Shown here in pieces: positions 36,101-47,226 of a DNA stretch of 64,000 nucleotides. Below the pieces are notes generated by a model, which worked only from the letters and a program-made list of their open reading frames with translations, was not told the origin of the DNA and did no database searches. The DNA is from Margaritispora aquatica (lineage: Eukaryota; Ascomycota; Leotiomycetes; Helotiales; Discinellaceae): NCBI GenBank assembly GCA_007644065.1, contig VJWN01000017.1:310001-374000 (forward strand), given 5' to 3'. Numbering within the stretch: position 1 is the first letter of the stretch; every line of letters begins with the position of its first letter. The position numbers and the translations under genes are program-made.

Positions 36101-37205
36101 GCCCGACTATTCTACGACTTCCTACTCCACAGGCGTGATGTTTGGTTCTCCCCACACCCAGCCAGGACCGTGCACCCAGAACAACTTCCATCGTTCGAGC
36201 TCACGCTCAGTGGTAAAATGACCTATGACAATATGGCAGCCAAAGTAGCGGAGCATTTGAAAGTCGACGCAACGCATCTGAGGTTCTGGTCTATACACGC
36301 AACATCAGGCAATGCTAAGGTGGCCATCAAGCGTGGACAAAGTCAAAATCTTCAAACAATACTCAATCCACCATACAGTACATATAACAACGCCAGTCAA
36401 AGGAACAATGCCCTGTTTTATGAGATTCTAGATATCAGTTTGTCAGAAATGGACACTAAGAAATCCATGAAGGTTGTGCTACTGAGCGAAGGCATTCAAA
36501 AACATGTAAGTTTTTCGGCCAGAGATTGCTGTCCATGGCTAACAAACAACAGGAGTCGTACGATCTTCTTGTCCCAAAGAATGGAACTGTTGGAGATTTG
36601 ATTGCCGCTCTTATCAAAAAAGCTCAACTGGGTGACGAAGCAACAGATGGTCCAATTCAACTTTACGAAATTCACAATAGCAGGATTCACAAGGAACTTC
36701 ACCGCGACCAGCAAGTAATCGGCATCAACGAATATACAGTTATCTTAGCTGAACGAGTTCCCGAGGAGAATCTGATTGAAGGTGATGGTCACGTTATTCA
36801 AGCTTATCATTTCCATGGCGAGCCAAGCAAATATCACGGGATACCTTTCAAATTCCGCTTGATTCGTGTAAGTTTCGCCAAATGCGAACCCAATCATTGT
36901 ACTAAATCAAACCAGGGTGAAAAATTTGCCGATACGAAGAAACGATTAGAGAAACGCACGGGAATTAAGGGCATGGCTTTTCAGAAAATTAAGTTCGCTG
37001 TGGTCAAGCGAGCTTCTTATGCAAAGCCTATATATCTCAATGATGGTACGTTTGAATAAGGAGTTTCAATATATGGTCAGAAACTAACAAAACTCCAGAT
37101 GACGAGCTTGATGAAATGGTCGTAAATGCAGATGACATGCTTGGTTTGGATCACGTGGATCGTTCGCGGGTTGCTAGAAATGGTCCAGATCTGTTCTTGA
37201 AATAG
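33143..37205 (+). CDS. ubp15: Ubiquitin carboxyl-terminal hydrolase, USP7 / Ubp15 type
   Basis: Ten exons: 33143-33362, 33422-33569, 33628-34090, 34139-35072, 35122-35771, 35819-35946, 35998-36505, 36553-36867, 36916-37045, 37099-37205. They join to 1200 aa. The 51-nt intron 35947-35997 is in frame and stop-free; its ACTAAC branch and GTCAGC/ATAG ends support splicing. The N-terminal 73 residues are acidic. A MATH domain spans about 90-220 (HTWHIEDWANLPRR to YVRVVKDETG). The USP core has Cys260 in NQGATCYLNSLIQ, His503 in LNAGHYYAF and the downstream acid in YDDDRV. The rest (about 560-1200) holds the ICP0-binding region and ubiquitin-like folds typical of USP7. It removes ubiquitin from substrates; yeast Ubp15 acts in the cell cycle and at peroxisomes. 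Confidence 0.95.
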
Positions 37206-38774
37206 ATTTCTCGTCCTGGGATCTGGGTGGTTAGCATTGCTATTTTGATCGTTGTTTTTGCTGTGTGTGTGAGTCGGGAGAATTTTGTATGTTATGGGAC
37301 GACCGATATGCTCTCACAGTGGCGCTTTGGGGGTAAAATACGGACTTCACTTTCTTACCCCAGGGAGCTAGGTCGGGTCTAGGCTTAAGGTCTGGCTGGG
37401 ATGGATGAATGCGTGATGAATGAGATGCATGGATAAAGGCGTGGTGGTATATGGTGCTAGAATAGCATTTGCACTATGCTTATGATTGGGCGAGCGGTGC
37501 AATTACAGAGCATTCACAATCCAGAAGTTGGAATTGCTTTCTATATTGAATGATTGCTTTTTTGTTGATTTCTCCTGCCAGGTTGGAATGCTCAAGAGTA
37601 GAATCCTTCATTTCTTGGTCACGCTGTGCTCTTGGTCTTCACCTGTAGGTGGCGTGGATTCTGTGTGTGGGTGTGTCGAGTTGTCTTGCTGTAGTTTTCT
37701 TATCCCGATTTCCCATTCCTCCTTGTAACTCTATAATTCTGCAATTCTGCAAAGATATCGAAATTGAAGCTGGCAATAATGCCAATGAGGCTTATAGTAT
37801 GCTTCTCTGTTGGTCGAAAAGGAGTAGTAGGCTATAGAAAGCTCGGAGGGTGGGGAGGCCCTCGAATAGTCTTGGAGAGAGATTGCTTCGGATTAAATTG
37901 GACTAAAGTCGTAGATTGGTCTTCTCTATGGGGTTTTGAGGGGGTTATTTTGAATAATAATCTTCTTTTGGCACAATATCTAGTAGCAAAGATGTAGCAT
38001 TATCCTCCTGTTCTAGCAATGACGTCTTAAAGGTTCTATTGCTTTACTTTGCTTTGCTTTACCACTTGGCAAGGATGGACACACTTACCCATATGTATAT
38101 ACGATAGATACCTTAGCCTTGTGGTCTCCTTTCTGGCGACTTTTCGCTTTCCTCGCCACCGGACCTGGTATCCTCCTCGCTTGAGCTCAATCGAGATGGT
38201 TCGTGCACGGGTCAAACGTAGCACAGGAAGGTGAAGCTTATGCGCTTGCTTGGTATTCAGTATTCTGTGATGGGGGTGGGTTGCGATCTTGATGTGAGGT
38301 AGGCTGAGGTGAGACGAGACGAGACGAGGTGAGTTGCTCGTTTCGTTCGTGGATGCTTGTGTGTTGTGAGGACTGTATTGTATTGGATGTGGTGTAATGC
38401 AGTGAGTTTGGAATATGGAAGGTGGTTGAGCTGCTTGAGCTGGAGCATCACGGTTAGTACTGTAAATTCGCTTCGTCACCTTACCTGTGGTGGGATAGCT
38501 GGGGCAGATAGATAAATAGATGTACGGAGTAATTAGTCTATATGTCACCAAAGTCCCTGTCATCTATTTCAACAAAAAGCGATGTTTTGTGTTTTCTGAT
38601 CAAGTTGCAGTCATCAACCCCTCATTTTCCTGCCATGTCTAACTTGAGTCCCCTAACTCGCTTGGTATATGCTGCTTGCTTGCTACTCACCTTCAGTTCC
38701 CAAAACATCAGAGTCTCACCGACGACTAGCTTCTTTCTAACTTAATATTGTTTCGTTCATCTATTCGACTCTAT
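37206..38774. other. Convergent intergenic region, 1.6 kb
   Basis: 3' flanks of UBP15 and the mucin-like gene. A 175-codon minus frame at 38036-38563 is low in complexity (His/Ser/Thr/Pro) and overlaps simple repeats such as GAGACGAGACGAGACGAGGT near 38313. I do not call it. Confidence 0.55.
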
Positions 38775-40402
38775 TCACATCCTCCGCCGCCTCAATTCCT
38801 CCTCGTCCCTCGCTATACTCTCTGTTTCCTCCAACATCTTCTCCCTCCTCTCCCGCAGTCTCCTCTCTTGACACTCGAGTTCTAGTTCCCGTTCTCGCTC
38901 CTCCTTTTGCTCTCTCGTATCTCGCTCTGATATAGCTTCTCCGTCGTCTTTTTGCTCCCGCACCAACTCGTTCTTCGTGCCTACCAGTAAGGCATCGGTT
39001 GGTGTGGAGATGATATCTTGTCCTGGCTTTGGTGTTGGGTTGGAGATTGTGAAGGGGATAGCATCCAACTCAGCAGCGACGACATCGACCTCGACATTTC
39101 GTGACTTCTCAACGGAGACAGAGGCAGCGTCGAGCTCGGCTTTATACCCAGGCAGGTAATGCGGCCCTCCTTCAACTCCACCCCCACCATCACCATATCC
39201 CTTAGCAATCGTGCGTCCTCTCCGTCTCCTCTTGAAGATGACCCAAGCGATCAACACCCCTAACAGCACAACACCAAGCGATACACCAACACCAAGTCCG
39301 ATTTTCGCCCCCGAGGACAAACCCCCTACCCCACCTGACACCTGTCCCGGAGTAGGCGAACTGGTCTGGCTAGCCCCTCCTACTCCTCCTGTCATACTCG
39401 AGACACTTGAAGTCCCCGTGATCTTCGCCACCGAAGAACCAGAGCCGACAAAATCACCCTCTCGATACCGCACGAATAGCGCATCAGCCCTCAAACTCGT
39501 GATACCAAACACAGCCGTGAAACTTCCACTCACGACCGTGGAGGTGCGCTTCACGTCGCTATCGCATCTATAAAAACCTCCTCCTGTCCCTACCGCAGTG
39601 CCTCCTCCTCCTCCTCCGCCCGCGCTATCAACCCAAGCAGTGAAACTCGGCGGGCAGCAAAACGCCTGCGTCTCCATCGCACCCTCCTTTCCCGCCACGC
39701 TCGTCACGCTGGCGGTGGTAATCGCACTCGACGTCCAGCCCGACGGACACACACCCGGGGAGTAGAAGATCCTCTCATCGTGCCCTCCAAACGGGGACGC
39801 GAGAAGCGTCGAGGTGGTGTAAGCCGACCCGAGTGGTTTCGACGCCGGGTAGCACGACGACGCGGTGTAGATCACGGCGGAGAGGAAGTACAGACTCGAT
39901 GCTACTTGTGTGGAGAGCGAGAGTGGGAGGTAGATGGGTTGGATGGAGATGGAGCCGCAGTCGGGGGGTGAGGCGAATGGCGTTGTGAGGGGCCCGAGGT
40001 TGATTGTTGTTGTTGTTGTTGGGGAGGGGAAGGGGGAGAGGGAGGAGGTTGCCATGTTTGTGACGAGGGGGACTTGGTTAGTGTCGCTGATGTATCTATC
40101 CGTCTTGTGTTGTTGTGGATAGAGGGTATGCAAATCGAGGAACTACAACAAACAATCAAACAAACAAACAGCAAATCAACAAGATGGAGAAAGAGAGAAG
40201 GAGAGGGGCAAACACAATCCCAAAGTCCCAACCAGCGCAGGCTAGTATCTATTTCCATCCCATCCTCCCACACCCACAAGCTCACTCTAGGAAAAGCCAC
40301 TGGCTTCCATGCCGTGGTCTGACTGGCTTCTCTGCAAATAAGGTGTCTCGATGAAGCGTTTGCGAAAGCCACTGCACAAAGCAAAGTGAGAAAGTGAGAC
40401 AT
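38775..40402 (-). CDS. Mucin-like single-pass membrane protein with charged cytoplasmic coil
   Basis: Model of two exons (40402-40286 and 40103-38775), 481 aa. Exon 1 gives a signal peptide (MSHFLTLLCAVAFANA) then LICREASQTTAWKP. The 182-nt intron (GTGAGC...CACAAG) is long for this window, so the junction is inferred from frame and from the need for a signal. The outer part is S/T/G-rich with a CPSGW and a CCPPSF motif, seen in many fungal surface proteins. A membrane segment spans about 307-328 (IGLGVGVSLGVVLLGVLIAW), followed by RRRRGR. The tail of about 150 residues ends in a Glu/Arg-rich coiled coil (ERERELELECQERRLRERRE). This looks like a surface sensor or anchor; specific function is unknown. 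Confidence 0.65.
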
Positions 40403-41053
40403 TTTGACGCTGAAGAAGGGTTGGAGGCGTTGTTGTGTGGCGTATTGGATGCATTGATTCAAGAGCTCGCTTGTGTGTATGGACATGAGATGAAGCTTAA
40501 ATTTAGGACGATCGACGTTCAGATTGTGGGGTAGAGGATGATGCTTGAGTTTGCGTTTGCGTCTACTTGCTTGAGAGATCCTAGGAATTGAAGATTTTGG
40601 CTCTGCTGGGAGGATTTCAGATCGTAGAATAAGGTGGATGTGTGAAATGCAAGTGCAAGTGCAAGCGAGAAATAGAGGGCAATATGATTACATTGCTGTA
40701 TCCTCATTTCTGCATCTTCTACAGATCTAGTAGAAGTCTTCTAAGGCATTCTCTTTACCCGGGTATACCTACATAATATCCACGTCCAGCGTCCACTCCG
40801 GCTCTTCTCTTTGGCCTAAAAAAAAAAGCTCAATGCTTCAAATGCTCGATGGCAAGAAACCCAGAACGCCAATCATTTCATGATGATGCTGATGCTTCAG
40901 CCATTAATCCCGACTTTCTCTTTGTCGATAGACATTGATATCTATGTATCACTGGCACAACCTGCATCGCTCATCTTAACAGAAAGACACAGAGCGAGCG
41001 AGAGTCGCTGAGATGTCACGTTCTTCCTCTCCTTCTATAGTAGCCTCGACCAT
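40403..41053. other. Intergenic between two minus-strand genes
   Basis: 0.65 kb; upstream region of the mucin-like gene and 3' flank of GH16. A (GTGCAA)-like run lies near 40650. Nothing coding seen. Confidence 0.55.
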
Positions 41054-42533
41054 TTATTTGCCAGAATAAACGGAGAAAGCGCCGAACTCCCAATACGAGT
41101 CCGTGAAGGCCGTGTTGTAGTTTGCGACGTAATCGGTACAAGTACCAGGGCCTGCAGAAACTCATTAGCAACGCTCTCTTTCTCCCTCCCAGGAAAGAAG
41201 TAACTCACAGCTCTCCCCATAGATATCCGTAGCGCCCGCCCAACTCCCACAGAGGTCAATGTTCGCAATGATGCTCTGATTCGTGAAATGACTTCCAATA
41301 TCACAATGCGTGCTTGGGAAATCCGCCGTCGCCTCGCGCCACGTACTTGGATCGGGAGTACCAGCCGACAAATCGCTCGGGATCTCACTGCGAGCGAACT
41401 GCCACATCCTGATGCCTGCGTCTCGGAGCTCCATAGCGAGGATGCCGCCACCAGCAGCATTGTACGTCTTGCCGAACGTGGCCTTGCCGGCATTCACGCC
41501 ACAGCCGGCGTTCCCATCCGTGCTGTTCAGGCAGTTGGTCGTCATGACGGTGCCGGTCTCCTTGCGTTTGGCTTTCATGCTGCAATCCTTGGTGGTGTGC
41601 AGCGTCATCTGGTTGTACGTGTCGTTGACCACGTTGACGGCTTCCATGACGTCGATCTCGCCGTTCGTGGGCCAGTTGTTCGGGTCGGAGAGCCAGAGCG
41701 CGGGCCAGGTACCGCATCCGATGGGCGTGTGCTTCACGTCGAAGATGAAGAGGTTGTCGAGGCCGTATTGCGTCTTGGAGGTGATGCGCACGGAGAAGCG
41801 ACCCGTTGAGGCGTCGGGTGAGGATTTGTTGCTCACAGAGGTGTCGACACGCAGGACGGCGGAAGAGGAGGATGCGTAGGTTAGGTTGAGGGAGGATGCT
41901 GTTTCGGCTGGAACGTAATGTACGAATCCTGATGAGGGGTCGTAGCCTGTGAAGTAGTCGAAGTTGTCAAAGAAGTCCGTTCCAGTATCTGCACGTGTTA
42001 GAGATGTCTTTCTGTACATGGAGTTACCTATACTTACAGTTCTCAGCTAACGAGTATGTGAGTTTCGAATAGTCGGGATAGACGTTTGCTTTCGCAACTT
42101 GCGATACAGCCACAGCAATAATTACGACAATAACCACAACCACACCGGCTAAGATCAACCAGCCCTTCTTTCCCCAGTGCTTCATATTCCACCAAGCATG
42201 ATGTTGGTCGGCTTGGTATGGCGAGCCACCCATACTGATTGTCTCCGTTGTTCCTCCCTTCAGCCTGTCCGCCAATCCATTCAAAGTATTAAACGACATT
42301 TCTTTGGCTTCCCCTCCAGATTCGTTCCTGCCTTCCTCTAATTTCGCAAACGAATGTGGGTGGCGCTCTGCTTGATTACTCGTACTGGGTGAAAATAAAG
42401 CACTGCTTTTAGCGCGAATGTGGTGTCTGACTGCCTTGGGTGGTTTCCAGTACTCGAGCGGACGAAACGACTGTGTGGGTTGGATTTGCGAAGTTTGTTG
42501 TGAGGAAGAGGAAGAGACAGGAGGATACGACAT
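41054..42533 (-). CDS. Type II membrane-anchored GH16 beta-glucanase
   Basis: Three exons (42533-42038, 41988-41209, 41151-41054) give 457 aa. There is no signal peptide. A polar N-terminal tail of about 124 residues (S/Q/P-rich, basic at its end) precedes a membrane segment at 125-147 (GWLILAGVVVVIVVIIAVAV). The GH16 domain follows from about 165, with the catalytic ExDxxE as E276-I-D278-V-M-E281 in NGEIDVMEAVN, and WPALWLSDP before it. Family members cut beta-1,3 or beta-1,3/1,4 glucans or transfer glucan chains in the wall. The anchor implies action in the secretory path or at the cell surface, with the N terminus in the cytosol. A small 98-nt last exon supplies the CPGTCTDYV end. Confidence 0.92.
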
Positions 42534-43539
42534 GGCGAAGAACGGGGGATAGGACCTGCCTATATCACCAATATCTCAGTCGTCCAAATTATTCAACCGA
42601 CCTGCAGTGCAGAATGCAGTTTGGCCGCAGTGCTGCGTGCTGACGTGCAAGGAACGGTACGAAGCTCCACACCACCACGATTAGAAAGAAAATGGTACCG
42701 TTATACGGGCCGGAACCTGTCCTGGGGCCAATTAGAGAAGTGAATATAAAGTGGTATTATTGACCCGGGACCTGCTCTCTTGGTGGACGACGAACACGAC
42801 GACGCAATGGATGGAAGAAAGGGAACGTAAGGACTAAGGAGACTTAAGAAATGGATACGAAGTGGGCGCAGGATCAACAGGGGAACAGGAGAACAGGAGA
42901 GAGATAAGTTATCCAAGTGCCTTTGCCCCCGTAATTTTCAAAGCTTTGTGCGGTTGAAACACGCGGCCCCCCTCTGATCGTCGAGAGATCTGGAATGGAG
43001 GGAATGTCAACGATCTTGACACTTCGGACTGTTGCAATTCATGCAGGATGCCATCTGAACTCCGATACAATAGAAACGCGTCTTATGCTTTCTTGCTTGG
43101 CTGCTGTGTGGTTGGACATTGCACTTGCTTTTGCCCTCCAGATCTCGAACGATAATCAAGCACAAGTAAACCTCACAAGACGCTGAACAGAACAACAAAC
43201 TGAAGCAGATGAGTTTCAAAAGTCAACAAACATGGTTTCGTCATCCAGCTTCCAGCCCAGAAAAGTCAATTTGAAGGTGATCAGGGACGCAGGCTAAGAT
43301 TTGGGTCTGCTTGGATTCGGCACGGACAACTGTACGTCCATAGCGTACCGTTCTTCAGTCCCTTATCCATAATACATCTCAAAATAGAAAATCACATGCC
43401 CGAGCCCTACAACTTGATTTTTAGTGGGAAAAGATGAATATTAAAAACAAAGATAGGAACTCATCGTAGATCTGAGGCGAGAAATCAAAGGGGGGATCAA
43501 CATTCAGAGAGGCGAATTCTGTACCTGTCATCATTCCCA

Positions 43540-43584
<45 letters not shown>

Positions 43585-44261
43585 CCATCTGATGGTTCGC
43601 ATCAAACTTGCATGTATAACATCTCTCTGACTCGTCTGACCTGCGAACGAAACACCCAATGGGATCTTGGCGCTCAAGCCTTCGAGCTCACAGGCCCAGA
43701 CTGTTTGATCCTTGAAGCCATAGATTTGCCGACGCGAAGAGTTCGTGGACGCCGCGTCACAAACCTCACGGATTTTGAAAAAGAAATCACATTTAAGCTT
43801 GACGGAGATTTGGAAGCTTGTTATATCAGTATATGGCCGAGGAACCAATGGGCCGAGTAAGACGAGATAATTGGCTGGGCGCTGTTTGTGGGGTGTTTGA
43901 ATCGGAAAAGGATATGTCAGCAGTCTGAACCTCTCATTGAATATCTTTTTCAGCCAGAAATCTATCAGACATCTAGAACCAGCTTTGCTTAAGCCTCAAC
44001 TGTGCAATGTCAACGAAATACCTTCGTGTACGACCTCTGCCAGCAGTAAAAGAGATGCATATTCTGAAAGACATGACCAATTTCACAATCACCAAATGAC
44101 GCAGCTTCGACCAAACATTTTCTGCGGCAATGTCCAGAGTTTCGAGTCTTGGATTATTGAATTGTGCATTTCTGGACTGTAGATTCCGCTTGTAATGCAG
44201 GCCTATAACACCAGGTGAGGCCAACCACTTCATTCATATCAATACAATTGTTGATACACAA
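42534..44261. other. Intergenic, 1.7 kb
   Basis: GH16 promoter and PRP45 3' flank. Contains the CA microsatellite. An 82-codon plus frame at 43612-43860 (MYNISLTRLTCERNTQWDLG start) directly follows that repeat; it has no homologue I know and is not called. Confidence 0.5.
43541..43585 (+). repeat. (CA)n microsatellite
   Basis: About 18 uninterrupted CA units followed by an interrupted GCACACAC end. A likely polymorphic marker; no coding role. Confidence 0.95.
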
Positions 44262-46103
44262 CTAATCATCATCCTCCTCCACCCTGGCTCGCTTAGCGGA
44301 TCTGTCTTCTCCTTCTTGGAGACCATATTCTCGCTTGTTAGCACCTTTCTCAACCTCGCCCAGAAATGAGTCCACATTGAAGACATCCCCTGCGTCTTTC
44401 TCAAATTGCACAGGTCCTTCACGCGCCTGGACACGAACATTATTAGCGAAATCACCAAACATAGGACACGAACGACTAACCTCAACTTCATCGGCGCCCT
44501 TGAAAGTTCCCTTTCCAAGAGCGTCCGCAAACCGCTTACTCTTCTGGATCTTGCCCATCTCAGAGTCTGCGGCTTCCTCATCATCTCCATCATCAATATT
44601 TTGACGTGGTCGGTAAATGCTACTGATTGCATCTTGAGCTGCAAATAGAGGTTTGTCGTATGCTTGATCCTCATTGAACCCAGAATCGAAACCACTCGTC
44701 CTGTTGAATAACCTCGAATCGAACATTCCTTCGGTAGATTGCGTCGGTTTGGCAAGACCTAGTGCCACCTTCTCCGAGATATCTCTGTTCTGTTCCCGTG
44801 CCATCATCTGCACTCTCTTCTCTGTGCCCATTCTTGACTGTCGCAATTTTCGCTCTTCTTCTCGTCGCTTCTCAGCACGCATCTTTTCTCTCTCCCTCAC
44901 TTCCTCGTCATCATCACTACCAGACCGGTCAGACTCCGAATCACTATAGCTGCCAGACCTCGATCTAGATGTCCTTGAATCTCGGCGTCCGGACCCAGCT
45001 CCAGCTCTTTCCTCTCGCGCTTTCTGAGCTAGCATACGAAGATGATCCTCCTTCTGTGCTCTCTCCTTCTCTGCCAAACGTTGCTGCATCGATTGTCGTT
45101 GCTTAACTTCCTCGCGCGCATGCCTATCGGCTGTGAATAATGCCTCTGCGAACTGCGCGAACTTGTCACTAATCGTAACGTCCTGTAATCCTCTTCCATC
45201 TGCGGCCAATCTCTTATCCAGTGGTACTGTGTAACCCTTGGGATTCTTCCAATTCGATACTGGAGGTGGAATCTTCCATGCCTCTTGGTCTTCGGCGGTC
45301 AACTTGCGTGGTGGAGAGTGCATAACAGGTGCGGGAGGACTTGGTGGACCTCTGGGAATCTTCTTGTGCTTAAACTTGGGTGGCTCCATAGGATCCTGCT
45401 GTCGTTCCACGATCTTCATGATACGGTCGTTTTTCCTCGTGTAATCTCCCATCTGGTTCGCTGGCGTATATCGCACAAATGTAGGTTCCTTCCTTGATCC
45501 AACATTCACATTCTTTGGCTTCTGTGCGGCCACAGCTCCACTAACAAGCTTAGCCAGCGCATCTTTCGTTCTTTGTGTCGAGGCAGCCACTTCCTCCTCA
45601 CTTGGTCGATCGAGATTGATGTCTCCAGCGTCAGCTCGTTGGCGAAGTGGGATTAGGTCCTTGAACGACGCCTGAACAATACGCTTTTCGTTATGTCCTT
45701 GGCGCGCAATTGCATCGAATTTGACTTTCCCTTCGGCATCTACCTGCACAGCTAAGGCAGTACTTGAAGATTGTGATTTTCTGCCCATGTCAAGCGGATA
45801 TTGAGCAACAGGGACCTCGGGGAAAGCACCTCCATCTCCAAAGTCTTCCTGTCCTCGGGGTCGCCATCCTGCTCTGCTGCCATATGGAGGAGGACCAGAT
45901 TTCTGTAATATAACATCAGCACAACGTTTCTGATGTCGTGGGACCTGGTGACTAACCTTCAAAACGATCTGCGAATCGTTCAAGGCTCCTGCTCCTAGAA
46001 TTCGAGGACCACGTTGCTGCGCATGTTGGGGAATATCCTCCTCTTCACCAGTATATTTAGGCTTCGGAAGCGCTCGAGATAGAGATGCTGCTAAAGAAGT
46101 CAT
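44262..46103 (-). CDS. prp45: Pre-mRNA-splicing factor Prp45 (SNW/SKIP)
   Basis: Three exons (46103-45957, 45902-44481, 44426-44262) give 577 aa, the usual size. Both introns are exactly 54 nt, phase 0 and free of stops, so an unspliced reading gives one open frame of 613 aa. GTTAGT donors, internal branch-like sequences and insertions that do not fit the family argue that both are real introns. The SNW domain spans about 170-340, with the namesake motif in PVSNWKNPKGYTVPLDKR. A long Arg/Glu/Ser helix region follows (RAEKRREEERKLRQSRMGTE), and the end is acidic. Prp45 joins the spliceosome with the Prp19 complex and stays through both catalytic steps, in the nucleus. Confidence 0.95.
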   Translation of the reverse strand: MTSLAASLSRALPKPKYTGEEEDIPQHAQQRGPRILGAGALNDSQIVLKVSHQVPRHQKRCADVILQKSGPPPYGSRAGWRPRGQEDFGDGGAFPEVPVAQYPLDMGRKSQSSSTALAVQVDAEGKVKFDAIARQGHNEKRIVQASFKDLIPLRQRADAGDINLDRPSEEEVAASTQRTKDALAKLVSGAVAAQKPKNVNVGSRKEPTFVRYTPANQMGDYTRKNDRIMKIVERQQDPMEPPKFKHKKIPRGPPSPPAPVMHSPPRKLTAEDQEAWKIPPPVSNWKNPKGYTVPLDKRLAADGRGLQDVTISDKFAQFAEALFTADRHAREEVKQRQSMQQRLAEKERAQKEDHLRMLAQKAREERAGAGSGRRDSRTSRSRSGSYSDSESDRSGSDDDEEVREREKMRAEKRREEERKLRQSRMGTEKRVQMMAREQNRDISEKVALGLAKPTQSTEGMFDSRLFNRTSGFDSGFNEDQAYDKPLFAAQDAISSIYRPRQNIDDGDDEEAADSEMGKIQKSKRFADALGKGTFKGADEVEVSRSCPMFGDFANNVRVQAREGPVQFEKDAGDVFNVDSFLGEVEKGANKREYGLQEGEDRSAKRARVEEDDD

Positions 46104-46430
46104 GTTTGAAGGAGCCGTGGGTTTGGAGAGTGGTCGTTCTTTTCTTGATCTTCACGTTCAAAATTGTCGCGATTTGGGCCTGGTCAAACACCACGCTAAT
46201 CAAGAACACGCTAGTACCAATTCGGTACTTTCTCATATGGCGAGGCTGAGAGTTTTGATCGATATCACAGTTCACTGGGGAATTTATTTATGTCATAGTT
46301 AGAAACAAGGGTCAATTCGATTGCTTCGCTCATATGGATGTCTAAAAAGTACATGGAAATTATGCCCATTTGCCACATACGCCTAAGTCTTCCCAACGCA
46401 GTGATTTTCGTAGACCTCTTGGATATCTCT
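46104..46430. other. Intergenic, PRP45 promoter and p24 3' flank
   Basis: 0.33 kb. Nothing coding beyond the gene ends. Confidence 0.55.
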
Positions 46431-47226
46431 TTACACGTAACCCTTTCTTGCACCCTATACGCGAAATTAGTCCAGGTCCATCATATATGGCGCATGTAGA
46501 ACATACCTGGAAGAAGAATCGAACAATAAAGACTTGAAGTCCAGCCATGCAAATCATCATTAAGCTTTCAATGACACTGAAGTTGAATATTCTCCTTTCC
46601 GTACTTCGAACAGTGCTGAAATTCCGGTTCTCTCTTGTACGGAAGTATTTCTGGTTCCGTGTAATTGTTGAAAGCTGGCCTGAAATCTTGAAGATCGACT
46701 CTTCCAAAGCTGAAGTCTGTTCTGGAGATGTGCCCTGCTTCGAAGGAATTGAAGCACGCTGCTCGTGTTCGACCTTGGTAGAGCGTCAGTAATAACTCCC
46801 CGCGCTGGCATTTCCTGCACAACTTACAGCAATCTCAAAGTCCACAAACTTTTCAGCAAATGTGCTCATCTGGTTGTTAAAACAGAACTTGTACTCTCCA
46901 GTTTCGCTGGCTGTGAACACGAAATCGCCCTGTCTCTCCTTCTCCCCATCCATGATAATCTTGTCTCCTGGTCCAACAACCTCGTAATCTACATCGAATG
47001 AGCCACCAGCTTGCACCTGGTAGATTCTAAATCAATACAAGTCCCTGAGTTCTGCTAGCTGTGGAAAACTTACAGCGAAGTAGAAAGCGATCTTTGCGCC
47101 CTTGTTCTCGACATTGGAATAGAAGCATGCTTTTTCGTTTGCACCCAGCTTATATGTGAGGGCAGTCGCAGATACAAGTGGTGATATACAGGCCAGAAGA
47201 CCTGCGGAAAGCGTTGAGAACTTCAT
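46431..47226 (-). CDS. p24 family cargo receptor (emp24/gp25L/p24, Erp type)
   Basis: Four exons (47226-47074, 47016-46828, 46773-46507, 46454-46431), all phase 0, give 210 aa. Signal peptide at 1-20. The GOLD domain spans about 22-115, with the conserved pair of Cys in NEKACFYSN and EYKFCFNNQ. A coiled-coil stretch runs about 120-170. The membrane segment is about 182-203 (VIESLMMICMAGLQVFIVRF). The last exon is only 24 nt and encodes the cytosolic tail GARKGYV with its stop. The FF at the membrane edge and the short tail are COP-sorting signals of the family. p24 proteins cycle between ER and Golgi in COPI/COPII vesicles and select cargo such as GPI proteins. The exact Erp number was not settled. 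Confidence 0.93.

Noticed and set aside
38036..38563. 175-codon minus frame between UBP15 and the mucin-like gene
   Set aside because: Composition is His/Ser/Thr/Pro-rich, it overlaps simple repeats, and it has no domain or splice support.
41288..41879. Long plus-strand frames over the GH16 gene
   Set aside because: Antisense shadows of a GC-rich coding exon; the minus frame has the catalytic motif and correct splice sites.
43612..43860. 82-codon plus frame after the CA repeat
   Set aside because: Has a proper ATG and stop and fairly protein-like composition, but no recognised motif and no neighbouring exon; left uncalled.
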